Assembly (NCBI RefSeq): GCF_001469955.1
Contig: NZ_LOPU01000018.1
Span: 837,871 to 901,870, forward strand
Direction: 5' to 3'
DNA: 64,000 nucleotides
Origin: Haloprofundus marisrubri
GTDB taxonomy: Archaea; Halobacteriota; Halobacteria; Halobacteriales; Haloferacaceae
Under the pieces are notes generated by a model that saw only the letters and a program-made list of their open reading frames with translations, did not search any database and was not told the DNA's origin. A program made the position numbers and the translations under genes. Shown piece by piece: positions 51,438 to 61,654 of this stretch. Each line of letters opens with the position of its first letter. Positions within the stretch are counted from its first letter, which is position 1.

Positions 51438-54400
51438 ATGAGTCATCGAACAGAGAGCGTCGAGGAGACAGAGGACTCCTACCTCGACCGCCTCGAAGAC
51501 TGGTACCACATCCCCGCCCTCCTGGGTGTGGTTGCCGTCATGCTCTACTATCGGTTGCAGGGCTACGGCAACTACATCCAAAACGGTACCGTCGTCTTCT
51601 CGGGCAACGACGCCTGGTATCACCTCCGCGAAGTCGAATACACCGTCAGACACTGGCCGTTCACGATGCCGTTCGACCCCTGGACCTACTTCCCGTACGG
51701 CACGTACCAAGGGCAGTTCGGGACGCTGTACGACCAAATCGTCGCCACAGCGGCGCTGATAATCGGTCTCGGCAGCCCCAGCGACCAACTGGTCGCGCAG
51801 ACGCTACTCGTCGCGCCCGCCGTCTTCGGCGCGCTCACCGCGATTCCGGTCTACCTCATCGGGAAGCGCCTCGGCGGCCGACTCGCCGGCCTGTTCGGTG
51901 CGGTCATCCTGATGCAGTTGCCCGGGTCGTTCCTCCGGCGCTCGCTCGTCGGCGTCTCCGACCACAACGGTGTCGAGCCGTTGTTCATGGCTATCGCCAT
52001 TCTGGCGTTTATCGTCGCGTTCGCCGTCGCCGAGCGTGAGAAACCCATCTGGGAACTCGTCGCCGACCGCGACCGTGACGCGCTCCGCTCGCCGCTGAAG
52101 TGGTCCGCGCTCGCCGGCGTCGCACTCGCACTGTACATGTGGGTGTGGCCGCCGGGCGTCCTCCTCGTCGGCGTCGTCGGCACGTTCATCGTCGTCAAGA
52201 TGGTCAGCGACGTCGTCAACGGCGAGTCGCCCGAACCCATCGCCTTCGTCGGCGCGGTGTCGATGGGCGTCACGGCGCTGTTCATGCTGCTTCGCGTCGA
52301 CACCTTCGAGTTCAGCGCGACGCAGTTCTCACTCATCCAGCCGGTGCTGGCGTTCGCCGTCGGCGCAGGCTCCGTCTTCCTCGCGTGGCTCGCCCGACAG
52401 TGGGAGTCGCGTGACCTCTCTACCGCGCTGTACCCCGCCGCCGTCGGCGGCGCAATCGTCGTCTCGCTCGGCCTCATGGCCGTCGTGCTGCCGGACGCGT
52501 TCCAGCAGCTGACGAACAACTTCCAGCGCATCCTCGGCTTCAGCGCCGGGGCGCGAACCCGTACCATCAGCGAGGCCCAGCCGTTCCTCGACCCGAACAC
52601 GCTCTCGCAGTTCGGGACGACGGCCACGCTGCAGTTGCTCAGTGAGTACGGCCTCGCCATCTTCACCGGCGTCGCCGCGGCCACGTGGATGCTCGCAAAG
52701 CCGCTCATCCGCGGCGGCGACTCCCGAAACGTCGGCTACGTCGCCGCCTCCGTCGCCGTCGTCGGCCTCTTGTACCTGATTCCCGCAGTGCCGAAAGCCA
52801 TCGGCGGCGCGCTCGGCATCGACCACGCCCTCTTGGGCCTCATCGTCGTGTTCAGTCTCATCGTCGGGGCGACGCTGTTGACGAGCTACCGGTCCGAACA
52901 CCTGCTCGTCGTCGTCTGGGCGGCGTTCATGACCGCGGCGGCGTTCACACAGCTCCGATTCAACTACTACCTCGCGCTCGTCGTCGTCGTGATGAACGCG
53001 TTCCTGCTCGGCGAGATTCTCGGCTACCTCGGGCTTCGGAAATCCGTCACGCGCGTCACCGACGACGTCGAAGTCTACCAGATACTCGCCGTCGTCACCG
53101 TCGTCATGCTCGTACTCACGCCGGTGCTTCTCGTCCCGCTCGGCGGGAGTCAGGGCCAGCAGACGGCGACGGCCCAGCAGATTGGCGCAGCCAACTCGCC
53201 CGGCGCGTACACCCAGTGGCAGGGGAGCCTCGGGTGGATGGCGAACAACACGCCACAGGAAGGCAACTACGGCGGTGCGGGTAACGCCGACCAACTCGGC
53301 TACTACGAACGCTTCGACCGGCCCGCCGACAGCGACTACGACTACCCCGAAGGCGCATACGGCGTCATGTCGTGGTGGGACTACGGTCACTGGATAACGA
53401 TGGGGTCCGAGCGGATTCCGAACGCGAACCCGTTCCAGCAGGGTGCGACCTCCGCGGCGAACTTCCTGCTCGCGCCGAGCGAGCAGCAGTCCCAAGAAGT
53501 GCTCGAAAGTCAGAGCACCGAGGGTAACCAGACGCGCTACGTGATGGTCGACTGGGAGATGGTGACGCCCGGCGAGAAGTTCGGCGCACCCGTCGTCTTC
53601 TACGACGAAAACGAGAACCTCTCGCAGGCGGACTTCTACCAGCGCATCTACGCCGAAGGGTTCCAGGGAAGCTTCTTCCTGAAGGACCAGCGCTACTACG
53701 ACAGCACGATGGTCCGTCTGTACGAGTACCACGGCAGCGCGATGGACCCACAGCCGTTCGTCGTCGACTGGGAACCGACGCCCGCCGTGAACCAGCAGAC
53801 CGGCGAGGAAGTCTCCGTTCCGACGCCCGTCGGCGAGGGTGAGAACGCGACGCTGCTGCGGACGTTCGACAACATGAGCGCCGCCCGCGAGTTCGTCGAA
53901 GAGGACGGCACCGCCCAAGTCGGCGGCGTCGGTCCGTACCCCGAAGAACGGGTCGAGGCGATGGAACACTACCGCCTCGTGAAAGCCAGCGAGTCGTCGG
54001 CGACGCAGTCACGGTCGTACTTCCGGCAACTGCTCAGCACCGGTCAGATTACGGGGCTGAACGCGCAGTTCCTGACGCAGACGCCGCCGCAGTGGGTCAA
54101 GACGTTCGAGCGCGTCCCCGGTGCGACGGTCGAAGGTAGCGGCGCACCCGCAAACAGTGAAGTCCGCGCCGCAGTCCAGATGGAGATGGCTGGAAACCAG
54201 ACGTTCACGTACGTCCAGTACGCCGAGACGGACGCCAACGGCAACTTCGAGTTCACGCTGCCGTACTCGACGACCGGCTACGACGAGACCGGCGACGGGT
54301 ACACGAACGTCAGCGTTCGCTCGAACGGCCCGTACTACGTCAGCACCCAACCCGTCGAAAACGAGTCGGGTGACTCCGTGCAGTACACCGGGACGGTCAA

Positions 54401-54716
54401 CGTCTCCGACGCGAAGGTCGTCGGCGAGGACGACAGTCCCGCGACGGTCGAACTGACCGAGACGCCCGCAGCCGTCAACACCGGGTCGGATAACGAGACG
54501 GCCGGCAACGAGACAGCCGAGAACGAGTCGGTCGGAAACGGCACCGGCGAGAACCCGTTCGGCAACGAGAGTGTCGACAACGAGTCGGCCAATTCCTCGA
54601 ACGACTCGACCGCCGGCAACGACTCCAACAGCACGTCACTGGTCGCACCCGACGCCTCGGCCGCTCGCAGTGTGACGGCCGCACTGGTGACTGCACCTGT
54701 GACGGTGTGGAGCTAA
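51438..54716 (+). CDS. aglB: Oligosaccharyltransferase AglB (STT3 family)
   Basis: 1092 residues. AglB transfers the glycan from dolichyl phosphate to Asn in N-x-S/T on the outer side of the membrane. About 13 membrane helices occupy residues 25-590; NDAWYHLREV is the first metal-binding loop and SLVGVSDHNGVEPLF the second. W646-W-D-Y-G-H-W652 is the STT3 WWDYG site, after which a large outer domain with DQRYYDSTMVRLYEY and a beta-rich region follows. The last 75 residues hold ten N-x-S/T sequons between residues 1019 and 1066, unusual for the enzyme. It is followed by the DUF368 gene after 4 bases. Confidence 0.96.
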   Translation: MSHRTESVEETEDSYLDRLEDWYHIPALLGVVAVMLYYRLQGYGNYIQNGTVVFSGNDAWYHLREVEYTVRHWPFTMPFDPWTYFPYGTYQGQFGTLYDQIVATAALIIGLGSPSDQLVAQTLLVAPAVFGALTAIPVYLIGKRLGGRLAGLFGAVILMQLPGSFLRRSLVGVSDHNGVEPLFMAIAILAFIVAFAVAEREKPIWELVADRDRDALRSPLKWSALAGVALALYMWVWPPGVLLVGVVGTFIVVKMVSDVVNGESPEPIAFVGAVSMGVTALFMLLRVDTFEFSATQFSLIQPVLAFAVGAGSVFLAWLARQWESRDLSTALYPAAVGGAIVVSLGLMAVVLPDAFQQLTNNFQRILGFSAGARTRTISEAQPFLDPNTLSQFGTTATLQLLSEYGLAIFTGVAAATWMLAKPLIRGGDSRNVGYVAASVAVVGLLYLIPAVPKAIGGALGIDHALLGLIVVFSLIVGATLLTSYRSEHLLVVVWAAFMTAAAFTQLRFNYYLALVVVVMNAFLLGEILGYLGLRKSVTRVTDDVEVYQILAVVTVVMLVLTPVLLVPLGGSQGQQTATAQQIGAANSPGAYTQWQGSLGWMANNTPQEGNYGGAGNADQLGYYERFDRPADSDYDYPEGAYGVMSWWDYGHWITMGSERIPNANPFQQGATSAANFLLAPSEQQSQEVLESQSTEGNQTRYVMVDWEMVTPGEKFGAPVVFYDENENLSQADFYQRIYAEGFQGSFFLKDQRYYDSTMVRLYEYHGSAMDPQPFVVDWEPTPAVNQQTGEEVSVPTPVGEGENATLLRTFDNMSAAREFVEEDGTAQVGGVGPYPEERVEAMEHYRLVKASESSATQSRSYFRQLLSTGQITGLNAQFLTQTPPQWVKTFERVPGATVEGSGAPANSEVRAAVQMEMAGNQTFTYVQYAETDANGNFEFTLPYSTTGYDETGDGYTNVSVRSNGPYYVSTQPVENESGDSVQYTGTVNVSDAKVVGEDDSPATVELTETPAAVNTGSDNETAGNETAENESVGNGTGENPFGNESVDNESANSSNDSTAGNDSNSTSLVAPDASAARSVTAALVTAPVTVWS

Positions 54717-54720
54717 CCCG

Positions 54721-55704
<984 letters not shown>

Positions 55705-55732
55705 AAAATCGAATGTCGTTTTCTGCGCTCCT

Positions 55733-55796
55733 CTCGTTCTTCTCGTTCTTCCCGTTCTTCTCGTTCTTCCCGTTCTTCTCGTTCTTCCCGTTCTTC
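55733..55796. repeat. 9-bp minisatellite after the DUF368 gene
   Basis: About seven units of [T/C]CGTTCTTC follow each other, alternating T and C at the first base, so the true period is 18 bp. The minus strand would read Glu-Glu-Arg repeats. It starts 29 bases after the stop, so it lies in the 3' untranslated region and pyrimidine-rich terminator zone of the aglB-DUF368 message. Confidence 0.85.
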
Positions 55797-55798
55797 GA

Positions 55799-55954
55799 CT
55801 ACTCGCGCGGCACGGCGAGGTTTCTGACGTCGCCGCCACAGGACGAACACGTCGTCAGATGGTCGGTGCTCGTCTCTCGACTCCCGCAGGTGAGACACTC
55901 GTAGTAGCCTCGCTCGGGGCTGTACGGGTCGACGGGCGCGTTGTAGATTGCCAT
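55799..55954 (-). CDS. Rubrerythrin-like zinc-ribbon small protein
   Basis: 51 residues with CLTCG and CSSCG pairs spaced as in a rubredoxin/zinc ribbon, ending GGDVRNLAVPRE, a tail common to many haloarchaeal zinc-ribbon microproteins. It is usually called rubrerythrin-like. The role is unknown; such proteins are often linked to stress and redox. The start at 55954 is preferred because a TATA box TTATATG lies 22 bases upstream, so the transcript is leaderless. A longer frame begins 51 bases earlier. Confidence 0.75.
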   Translation of the reverse strand: MAIYNAPVDPYSPERGYYECLTCGSRETSTDHLTTCSSCGGDVRNLAVPRE

Positions 55955-56143
55955 ATCCAAGTGTGGCAACCAGTGACATATAACAGTTGTCCTGAAACGA
56001 ACCAATACAATATTAGTGCATTCTAGGCCCTATTTCGGGTGATTCGGTACAGAACCGTTCGCTTGTCCAAAATTGACAACAAGGGCCTTCGTTCGTCAAT
56101 TCTCTCCTTGACAGTTCGCCGACCGGAGGATGACTGTAGTCCC

Positions 56144-56698
56144 TCAGCGCGACGCGACGCAGAGGAACGTCTCGATGCGTGACTCCGCGTGTTCGACCGA
56201 AAAGCCGGCCTTCTCGAACGCCGAGACGGCGTCGCCGACGCCGTAGCGTTCGTCGGTCGGCGGGCCGGCCGCGCCCGCGCCCGTCGCGTTCCAGTCGACG
56301 GTGACGACTCGCCCGCCCGGTCGGAGCACCCGCGCGAGTTCTGCCAGCGAATCGGGGCTCGCAAACTCGTGGTAGGTCATCGTCGAGAAGGCGGCGTCGA
56401 GTGCGCCGTCGCCGAACGGCAGCGACGACACGTCCGCGACGACGGTTTCGACCGTCTCGGGCAGCCCTTTCTCACGGTACAGGTCGTGCATCTCGTCTTG
56501 GACGTCGACGGCGTAGAGGTGACCGACGTACGGGGCCACGTCGTCGGTGTAGAAGCCGGTGCCGCTGCCGAGGTCGGCGACGGTCATCTCCGAGTGCGGT
56601 CGGAGTGCGGTGACGAGTTCCTCCGTCGAGAGGTGACGGTAGCGTCCCGCGTCCTCCAGCGCGTCGGCGCGGTCGATGTCGAACGTGTGGAAACCCAT
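56144..56698 (-). CDS. Class I SAM-dependent methyltransferase
   Basis: 184 residues. VADLGSGTGFYTDDVAPYV is the SAM-binding motif I, LYAVDVQDEMHDLY motif post-I with the acidic residue that binds ribose, and ADVSSLPFGDGALDAAFSTM motif II-IV. The closing part is typical of the UbiE/Methyltransf_11 group. The acceptor is unknown. It is divergent from the GNAT gene. Confidence 0.85.
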   Translation of the reverse strand: MGFHTFDIDRADALEDAGRYRHLSTEELVTALRPHSEMTVADLGSGTGFYTDDVAPYVGHLYAVDVQDEMHDLYREKGLPETVETVVADVSSLPFGDGALDAAFSTMTYHEFASPDSLAELARVLRPGGRVVTVDWNATGAGAAGPPTDERYGVGDAVSAFEKAGFSVEHAESRIETFLCVASR

Positions 56699-56810
56699 GG
56701 AGGTCGTTCGTGCGGCGGCGTAAGGAAAGTATCGGGCGGAGAGCAGCGGACGGGCGAAAGCGGGGAGAGACGAACGAAAGAGCGAACGGCCACCCCCGTG
56801 AACCCGAACT

Positions 56811-57368
56811 GTGAACGTCAGAGAAGCGAACGCCGACGACGCGTCGGCGGTCGCGGCCGTCGCTCGGGAGTCGTGGCACGCCGCCTACGACGACCTCCTC
56901 TCGCCTTCGGTCGTCGACGAGACGGTCGACGCGTGGTACGACCCGACCGACCTCCGCGAGCAAATCGCACAGAGCGGTGAGGGTGGGTCGGGCGTCTACG
57001 TCGCCGAAATCGACGGGTCGGTCGTCGGGTTCGCGCACGTCTACGGCGGGAGCGACGGGCGAAACGACGCGTCGACGGCGCGTTCTACTGCGGCGACCGC
57101 CGAACGCGAACTGGGCCGTCTGTACGTCCGCGAAGCACAGTGGGCACGCGGCGTGGGGACGGCGTTGCTCGACCGAGCGGCGACAGACCTCGCCGCCGAC
57201 GGTGTCGAGCGACTGCGGACGGTCGTGTTCGCGAACAACGACGGGGGGAGACGGTTCTACGACGCGCGTGGTTTCGAGGTGCGCGGCGAACGAACCGAAG
57301 CGTTCGGTGGCGAACGCTACGACCAACTCGTGTTGGTCGCGTCGCTCTCAGAGTTACGAAGCGAGTAG
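56811..57368 (+). CDS. GNAT family N-acetyltransferase
   Basis: 185 residues from a GTG start. VNVREANADDASAVAAVARES begins a GNAT fold; the acetyl-CoA motif A is LGRLYVREAQWARGVGTALL. The insertion DGRNDASTARSTAAT near residues 82-98 is disordered. Acetyl-CoA transfer to a small amine or a protein N-terminus is usual; the substrate is unknown. Confidence 0.82.
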   Translation: MNVREANADDASAVAAVARESWHAAYDDLLSPSVVDETVDAWYDPTDLREQIAQSGEGGSGVYVAEIDGSVVGFAHVYGGSDGRNDASTARSTAATAERELGRLYVREAQWARGVGTALLDRAATDLAADGVERLRTVVFANNDGGRRFYDARGFEVRGERTEAFGGERYDQLVLVASLSELRSE

Positions 57369-57415
57369 CCGCGCGGAGTTGCGGCATCGACTCACGGCGT
57401 CAGAAACTCGGCGAC

Positions 57416-57736
57416 TCAGAGGTCGTCCAGTTGAATCGTCTCGTCGAGCACGAGTCGGGGACCCGCACCCGTCTCCAGAAACTGCTCGGCGTCGGCGAGC
57501 GTCCGTTCGCCCGCCTCCGAGTCGAAAGCGGCACTCATGGCCTCGCTGTCCTCGAAGTACAGTTCGAGTACGCCGTCGTACTCGGTCCGGTCGGGGTCTT
57601 TCGGCACCGACGTGACGTACTTTTTGAGGCCGGGCATCTCCTTTGCAATGGGGCTGTGCTCGTTCAACCAGTAGTCGACGAACTCGTCGTGGGTCATTCC
57701 GTCGCGGCGCACCAACAGTTCTACCAGTTTAATCAT
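57416..57736 (-). CDS. EthD family protein
   Basis: 106 residues of the dimeric alpha-beta barrel type. MIKLVELLVRRDGMTHDEFV, YWLNEHSPIAKEMPGLKKYV and LELYFEDSEAMSAAFDSEAG are the hallmark strands and helices of EthD/EthD-like proteins. In bacteria such proteins assist ether or quinone breakdown, but most are uncharacterised. The start at 57736 gives the family length. It is convergent with the GNAT gene. Confidence 0.85.
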   Translation of the reverse strand: MIKLVELLVRRDGMTHDEFVDYWLNEHSPIAKEMPGLKKYVTSVPKDPDRTEYDGVLELYFEDSEAMSAAFDSEAGERTLADAEQFLETGAGPRLVLDETIQLDDL

Positions 57737-57863
57737 ACGAAACTCACTCGCGGCGGCGACTTGCGTGTATCGGTCCCGGCGGTTGCAGCGGGTTCTGCCG
57801 GCTGTTCGGTTGCTTGTCCAAAACGGGAGTACGCTTAACTCTCTCCGTGCGCTTTCGAGAGGT

Positions 57864-58055
57864 ATGAGCAGTGGTGTCCGACTCCGCCGACCGACAGACC
57901 GAACCTGCGAGCGCTGTGGCCGTCGCGAAGCCTGGTGCGACGACAGCGAGTCCTGGCGCGTCGCCGTCGACGACGCCGAGAAACCGCAGACCGGCAGCGT
58001 CCACTGTATCCACGAGTGGGATATCAACGGCACGTTCCTCCCCATCGAAGGGTAG
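57864..58055 (+). CDS. HEWD-motif zinc-finger microprotein
   Basis: 63 residues: CERCGRREAWCDDSE, then a strand, then HCIHEWDINGTFLPIE. The C-x-x-C-G and C/H-x-x-HEWDINGT pair makes a small zinc site seen in many haloarchaeal microproteins. No function is established. Starting at 57864 it ends 8 bases before cutA, with which it may be transcribed. Confidence 0.75.
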   Translation: MSSGVRLRRPTDRTCERCGRREAWCDDSESWRVAVDDAEKPQTGSVHCIHEWDINGTFLPIEG

Positions 58056-58063
58056 TTCACACC

Positions 58064-58378
58064 ATGCCTACCGCGTACATCACCGTCCCCGAGAGCGACG
58101 CGTCGACGCTCGCACGAACGCTCGTCGACGAGCGACTGGCCGCTTGCGTGAACCAGTTTCCCTGTGCGTCGACGTATCGCTGGGAGGGCGACGTCGTCGA
58201 GGAAGAGGAAGTCGTGCTACTGGCGAAGACGACCGACGAGGCGTACGACGAACTCCGCGACAGAGTGCTCGAACTCCACCCACACGAGACACCCTGCATC
58301 GAACGGTTCGACGAAAGCGACGTGTTGGACTCGTTCGCCGCGTGGCGCGCGGGTGCGGTCGGGTCCGACGAGGCGTAA
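58064..58378 (+). CDS. cutA: Divalent cation tolerance protein CutA
   Basis: 104 residues, the whole length of the CutA family. TAYITVPESDASTLARTLVD opens the ferredoxin-like fold, ERLAACVNQFPCASTYRWEG is the family signature and LHPHETPCIERF the last strand. CutA forms a trimer; a metal-tolerance role was proposed in bacteria and an effector role is debated. The start at 58064 is fixed by family length. Confidence 0.9.
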   Translation: MPTAYITVPESDASTLARTLVDERLAACVNQFPCASTYRWEGDVVEEEEVVLLAKTTDEAYDELRDRVLELHPHETPCIERFDESDVLDSFAAWRAGAVGSDEA

Positions 58379-58397
58379 ACGAAACCCTCGGTGGTTC

Positions 58398-59063
58398 TTA
58401 CCGCAGCGACTCCAGCACCGAGAGCGTGCCGTCGCTGTAACTCTCGTCGAGAACGGTTGCGGCGGCGGCGCGTGCCCGGTCGTCGGCGTTGGCGACGGCG
58501 TAGGACTCGTCCACTAACTCGAACGTCGAGACGTCGTTTTCGCTGTCGCCGATGGCGACGAACGTCTCGGGGTCGAGCGAGAGCGTCTCACAGACCGCTT
58601 TCAGGCCCTTTCCTTTCGTCACTCCCGGCGCTTTGACGTGATAGGCGTAGCCGGTGTCGACGACCTCCATCCCGAACTCGTCGGCGACCGCTCGAAGCAA
58701 GGCTTCGTCCGATTCGATGTGGACCGCGATTTCGGTCTCGCGCCAGCGGTTCGTCGTGTCGGCGTCGCCCCACCCGAGGTCGCCGCCGCGGGCGACGAAC
58801 TCCTCGGCGACGGCCTGTGCGCGGGCGCGGTCACCCGTGACGGTCACCTCGTCGGCGGCGTAGACGACGCCACCGTTCTCGGCGACCACCGTCTCGGGAA
58901 TGCCGACGAAGTGACAGAGTGCGACCGGGTAGGGAAACGACTTGCCGGTTGCGAGTACGACGGGCGCGCCCCAGTCACGAAGCACGTCGAAGATTCGCGG
59001 GTCGACCGTGCCGTTCGAGCGGGTGAGCGTGCCGTCGATGTCGAGAGCGAGGGGGCGATTCAT
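58398..59063 (-). CDS. Phosphoglycolate phosphatase, archaeal type
   Basis: 221 residues, HAD subclass IIB. LALDIDGTLTR is motif I with two Asp, VVLATGKSFPYPVAL motif II, VTKGKGLKAVCETL motif III and VAIGDSENDVSTFELV motif IV; the alpha-beta cap lies between. This is the archaeal phosphoglycolate phosphatase family (PGP), which removes phosphate from 2-phosphoglycolate. Other sugar phosphates are possible. It is convergent with cutA. Confidence 0.85.
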   Translation of the reverse strand: MNRPLALDIDGTLTRSNGTVDPRIFDVLRDWGAPVVLATGKSFPYPVALCHFVGIPETVVAENGGVVYAADEVTVTGDRARAQAVAEEFVARGGDLGWGDADTTNRWRETEIAVHIESDEALLRAVADEFGMEVVDTGYAYHVKAPGVTKGKGLKAVCETLSLDPETFVAIGDSENDVSTFELVDESYAVANADDRARAAAATVLDESYSDGTLSVLESLR

Positions 59064-59257
59064 GGCCGGGGTTCGGCTTCGAGCGCGTAAACCTCGTCGG
59101 ATTCGGTGTGTCCGCCGACCGAAGGGAACCGAGACGAGACGGGGTGGTTGGTGACGGGACGGGTCGAATCGCAGCGAGACGAAGTGAAACAAACTGGGAC
59201 AGTGACGTGTCGCCGAGGAAAGCTTTTGAGCGATTTGAACCATTGTTACCATGAACC

Positions 59258-60259
59258 ATGAAGAAACTCATCAACGAACCCGGTGATTACGTAGACGAGA
59301 TGCTCGACGGAATGGTCGCCGCGCACCCGAAGCGCGTCCGACGCCTCGACGGAACCAAAGTGCTCGTCCGCGCCGACGCGCCCATCGACGGCAAGGTCGG
59401 CGTCGTCTCCGGCGGCGGCAGCGGCCACGAACCGACACACGCCGGCTACCTCGGCGAGGGAATGCTCGACGGCGCGGCCGCGGGCGAGGTGTTCACGTCG
59501 CCGACGGCCGACCAACTGGAGGAGATGGTCAACGCCTGCGACGGCGGTGAAGGCGTCCTCTGCGTCGTCAAGAACTACGAAGGCGACGTGATGAACTTCG
59601 AGACGGCCGGCGAGATGGCCGAGATGGAGGAGGTCGAGGTGGCGCAGGTCGTCGTCGACGACGACGTTGCCGTCGAAGACTCGCTGTACACGAGCGGTCG
59701 ACGCGGCGTTTGTGGCACCATTTTCGTCCACAAAGTCGCCGGTGCGAAAGCCGCCGCGGGCGGCGATTTGCAGGAAGTCACGGAAGTCGCCGAGAAGGTC
59801 GTCGACAACGTCGGCACGATGGGGATGGCACTGACGTCCTGTATCACCCCCGAGAAGGGAGAACCGACGTTCGACCTCGGCGAGGACGAAATCGAACTAG
59901 GCATCGGCATCCACGGCGAACCCGGCGTCGAACGCACCGACGTGATGAGCGCCGACGAGGTGGCAGAACATCTCACCGAGCAGGTACTCGACGACCTCGA
60001 ACTCGACGACGGCGACGAGGTCGCCACCATCGTCAACGGGATGGGTGGCACGCCGATGTCGGAACTGTACATCGTCAACCGGCGCGTCCAAGAGGTTCTC
60101 GGCGACCACGGCCTCGAGACGTGGGACGCGTGGGTCGGCGACTACATGACGTCACTGGACATGATGGGCTGTTCGGTCACCGTGCTTCGTCTCGACGACG
60201 AACTGAAAGAGTTGCTCGGCGCGCCGGCCGACACGCTCGCGCTCAAGCGCATGGACTGA
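59258..60259 (+). CDS. dhaK: Dihydroxyacetone kinase subunit DhaK
   Basis: 333 residues. DhaK binds dihydroxyacetone covalently through His219 in GIGIHGEPGVERTDV; GGGSGHEPTHAGYLGEGML is the other substrate loop. Together with DhaL-ADP it makes dihydroxyacetone phosphate, with phosphate from DhaM. The start at 59258 (MKKLINEP) matches the family. A TATA-like run AAGCTTTTGAG lies about 33-40 bases upstream. A 264-base gap to dhaL is unusual, as the three genes are often adjacent. Confidence 0.93.
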   Translation: MKKLINEPGDYVDEMLDGMVAAHPKRVRRLDGTKVLVRADAPIDGKVGVVSGGGSGHEPTHAGYLGEGMLDGAAAGEVFTSPTADQLEEMVNACDGGEGVLCVVKNYEGDVMNFETAGEMAEMEEVEVAQVVVDDDVAVEDSLYTSGRRGVCGTIFVHKVAGAKAAAGGDLQEVTEVAEKVVDNVGTMGMALTSCITPEKGEPTFDLGEDEIELGIGIHGEPGVERTDVMSADEVAEHLTEQVLDDLELDDGDEVATIVNGMGGTPMSELYIVNRRVQEVLGDHGLETWDAWVGDYMTSLDMMGCSVTVLRLDDELKELLGAPADTLALKRMD

Positions 60260-60523
60260 GCCGTCGTCTGCGAGACGCCACGGACCGACCAGACCGACCA
60301 GACCGACCACCACGACTACCCCCGACTGTTTTTACGCGAAGACGCGGCCAGACGCCCCGTGAGCTAACGAATCGCCGCGCGACGTCTCGCGAGAGTACGA
60401 CACCGCGTCGCGCGGATGCGGACGAGTCTCGGTCGTGTCGTCTGTACGCTACAGAGGAAATCGTCCCGGTAAGCTACTGCCACCGACACAAACACTTTGC
60501 GCCGTGGGGTCCCTCTATCGGAC
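60260..60523. other. Gap between dhaK and dhaL with a short tandem repeat
   Basis: No gene is supported. Three copies of a 9-10 bp unit (AGACCGACC) lie at 60282-60309, followed by GTTTTTACGCG near 60328, which could be a promoter for dhaLM. If so dhaLM can be made without dhaK. Confidence 0.45.
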
Positions 60524-61267
60524 ATGGCAGACGCGGAGATTCAGCGGGAGGCGATTCTGGCGGCCATCGACAACGTTGCCGCGCGAATCGCCGAGGAGAA
60601 GTCGTATCTGACCGACCTCGACTCGGCTATCGGCGACGCCGACCACGGGGCGAACATGAACCGCGGGTTTCAGGCCGTCGTCGAGGCACTCGACGGCGAC
60701 GACGCCGAGGAGATGGGACCTGACGACCTCGTGAAGATGGTCGGCAAAACTATCATCTCGAACGTCGGCGGCGCGGCGGGGCCGCTGTACGGCGGGTCGA
60801 CGATGCTCGCCAGCGCAGAACTCGAAGGCGGCATCACCGCCGAGACGAGCGTCGCCTTCGCGGAGACGTATCTCCAGAAGGTCCAAGACCGAGGCAAGGC
60901 CGAAATCGGCGCGAAGACGATGGTCGACGCCCTCGTGCCGGCGGTCCACACGTACAAGAAGTCCATCGAACAGGACGACCTGCCGCCGTTGACCGCGCTC
61001 TCGAAAGCCGTCGACGCCTGCGAACGCGGCGTCCGCTACACGGTGCCGCTACGGGCGCGGAAAGGCCGAGCGTCGTATCTCGACTGGCGGTCGGTCGGTC
61101 ACCAAGACCCCGGCGCGACGAGTACGCTGTTCATTCTCGAAGAACTGCTCGAAACGGCCGAGGAGTATCTCGACGGCGAGGTGGTTCGGGACGCTCGGTC
61201 GCCGGACGTGCCGGACGAGTCGCCCGAGGAAGCGGCCGACGAAGCACTCGACGGGGAGGACGAGTAG
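60524..61267 (+). CDS. dhaL: Dihydroxyacetone kinase subunit DhaL
   Basis: 247 residues. DhaL holds ADP as a fixed cofactor that is rephosphorylated by DhaM. LTDLDSAIGDADHGANMNRGF is the metal and nucleotide site with the three Asp ligands, and GGAAGPLYGGSTMLASAEL the second loop. The C-terminal part is an acidic extension of about 40 residues beyond the bacterial length. The start at 60524 gives the family N-terminus. It ends directly at dhaM. Confidence 0.92.
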   Translation: MADAEIQREAILAAIDNVAARIAEEKSYLTDLDSAIGDADHGANMNRGFQAVVEALDGDDAEEMGPDDLVKMVGKTIISNVGGAAGPLYGGSTMLASAELEGGITAETSVAFAETYLQKVQDRGKAEIGAKTMVDALVPAVHTYKKSIEQDDLPPLTALSKAVDACERGVRYTVPLRARKGRASYLDWRSVGHQDPGATSTLFILEELLETAEEYLDGEVVRDARSPDVPDESPEEAADEALDGEDE

Positions 61268-61654
61268 ATGGTCGGTCTCGTGGTCGTCTCCCACAGTCAG
61301 AAAGCCGCCGAAGGTATCTGCGACATCGCCGCGCAGATGGGCGGCAGCGACGCACGTATCGAACCCGCCGGCGGTGACCCCGACGGCGGTATCGGCACGA
61401 GCGTCGACCGTATCGAGGATGCCATCGACGCCGCCGACGACGGCGACGGTGTCGTCGTCCTCGTCGACCTCGGCAGCGCCGTGATGAACGCCGAAGTGGC
61501 GATGGAGATGGGCGATGCGACCGTCCGAATCGCCGACGCCCCGATTCTGGAAGGCGCGCTCAACGCCGCCGTCGAAGCCAGCGGGTCGAAAGCGACGCTC
61601 GATTCGGTCGTCGAATCCGCCGAGGAGGCCCGTGAGTACCGGAAGCTGAACTGA
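61268..61654 (+). CDS. dhaM: DhaM, PTS EIIA-Man-like phosphotransfer subunit
   Basis: 128 residues, only the EIIA domain of DhaM, without the HPr and EI-like parts seen in E. coli. VGLVVVSHSQKAAEGI holds the phospho-accepting His9. It therefore depends on the separate HPr and enzyme I at 20653 and 18939 to receive phosphate from PEP. VVLVDLGSAVMNAEVAMEM is the second conserved strand. It begins at the very end of dhaL, so they are coupled. Confidence 0.92.
   Translation: MVGLVVVSHSQKAAEGICDIAAQMGGSDARIEPAGGDPDGGIGTSVDRIEDAIDAADDGDGVVVLVDLGSAVMNAEVAMEMGDATVRIADAPILEGALNAAVEASGSKATLDSVVESAEEAREYRKLN

Noticed and set aside
52329..53969. 546-codon minus-strand frame opposite aglB
   Set aside because: AglB is unambiguous here, including the WWDYG motif; the antisense frame has no recognisable domain.
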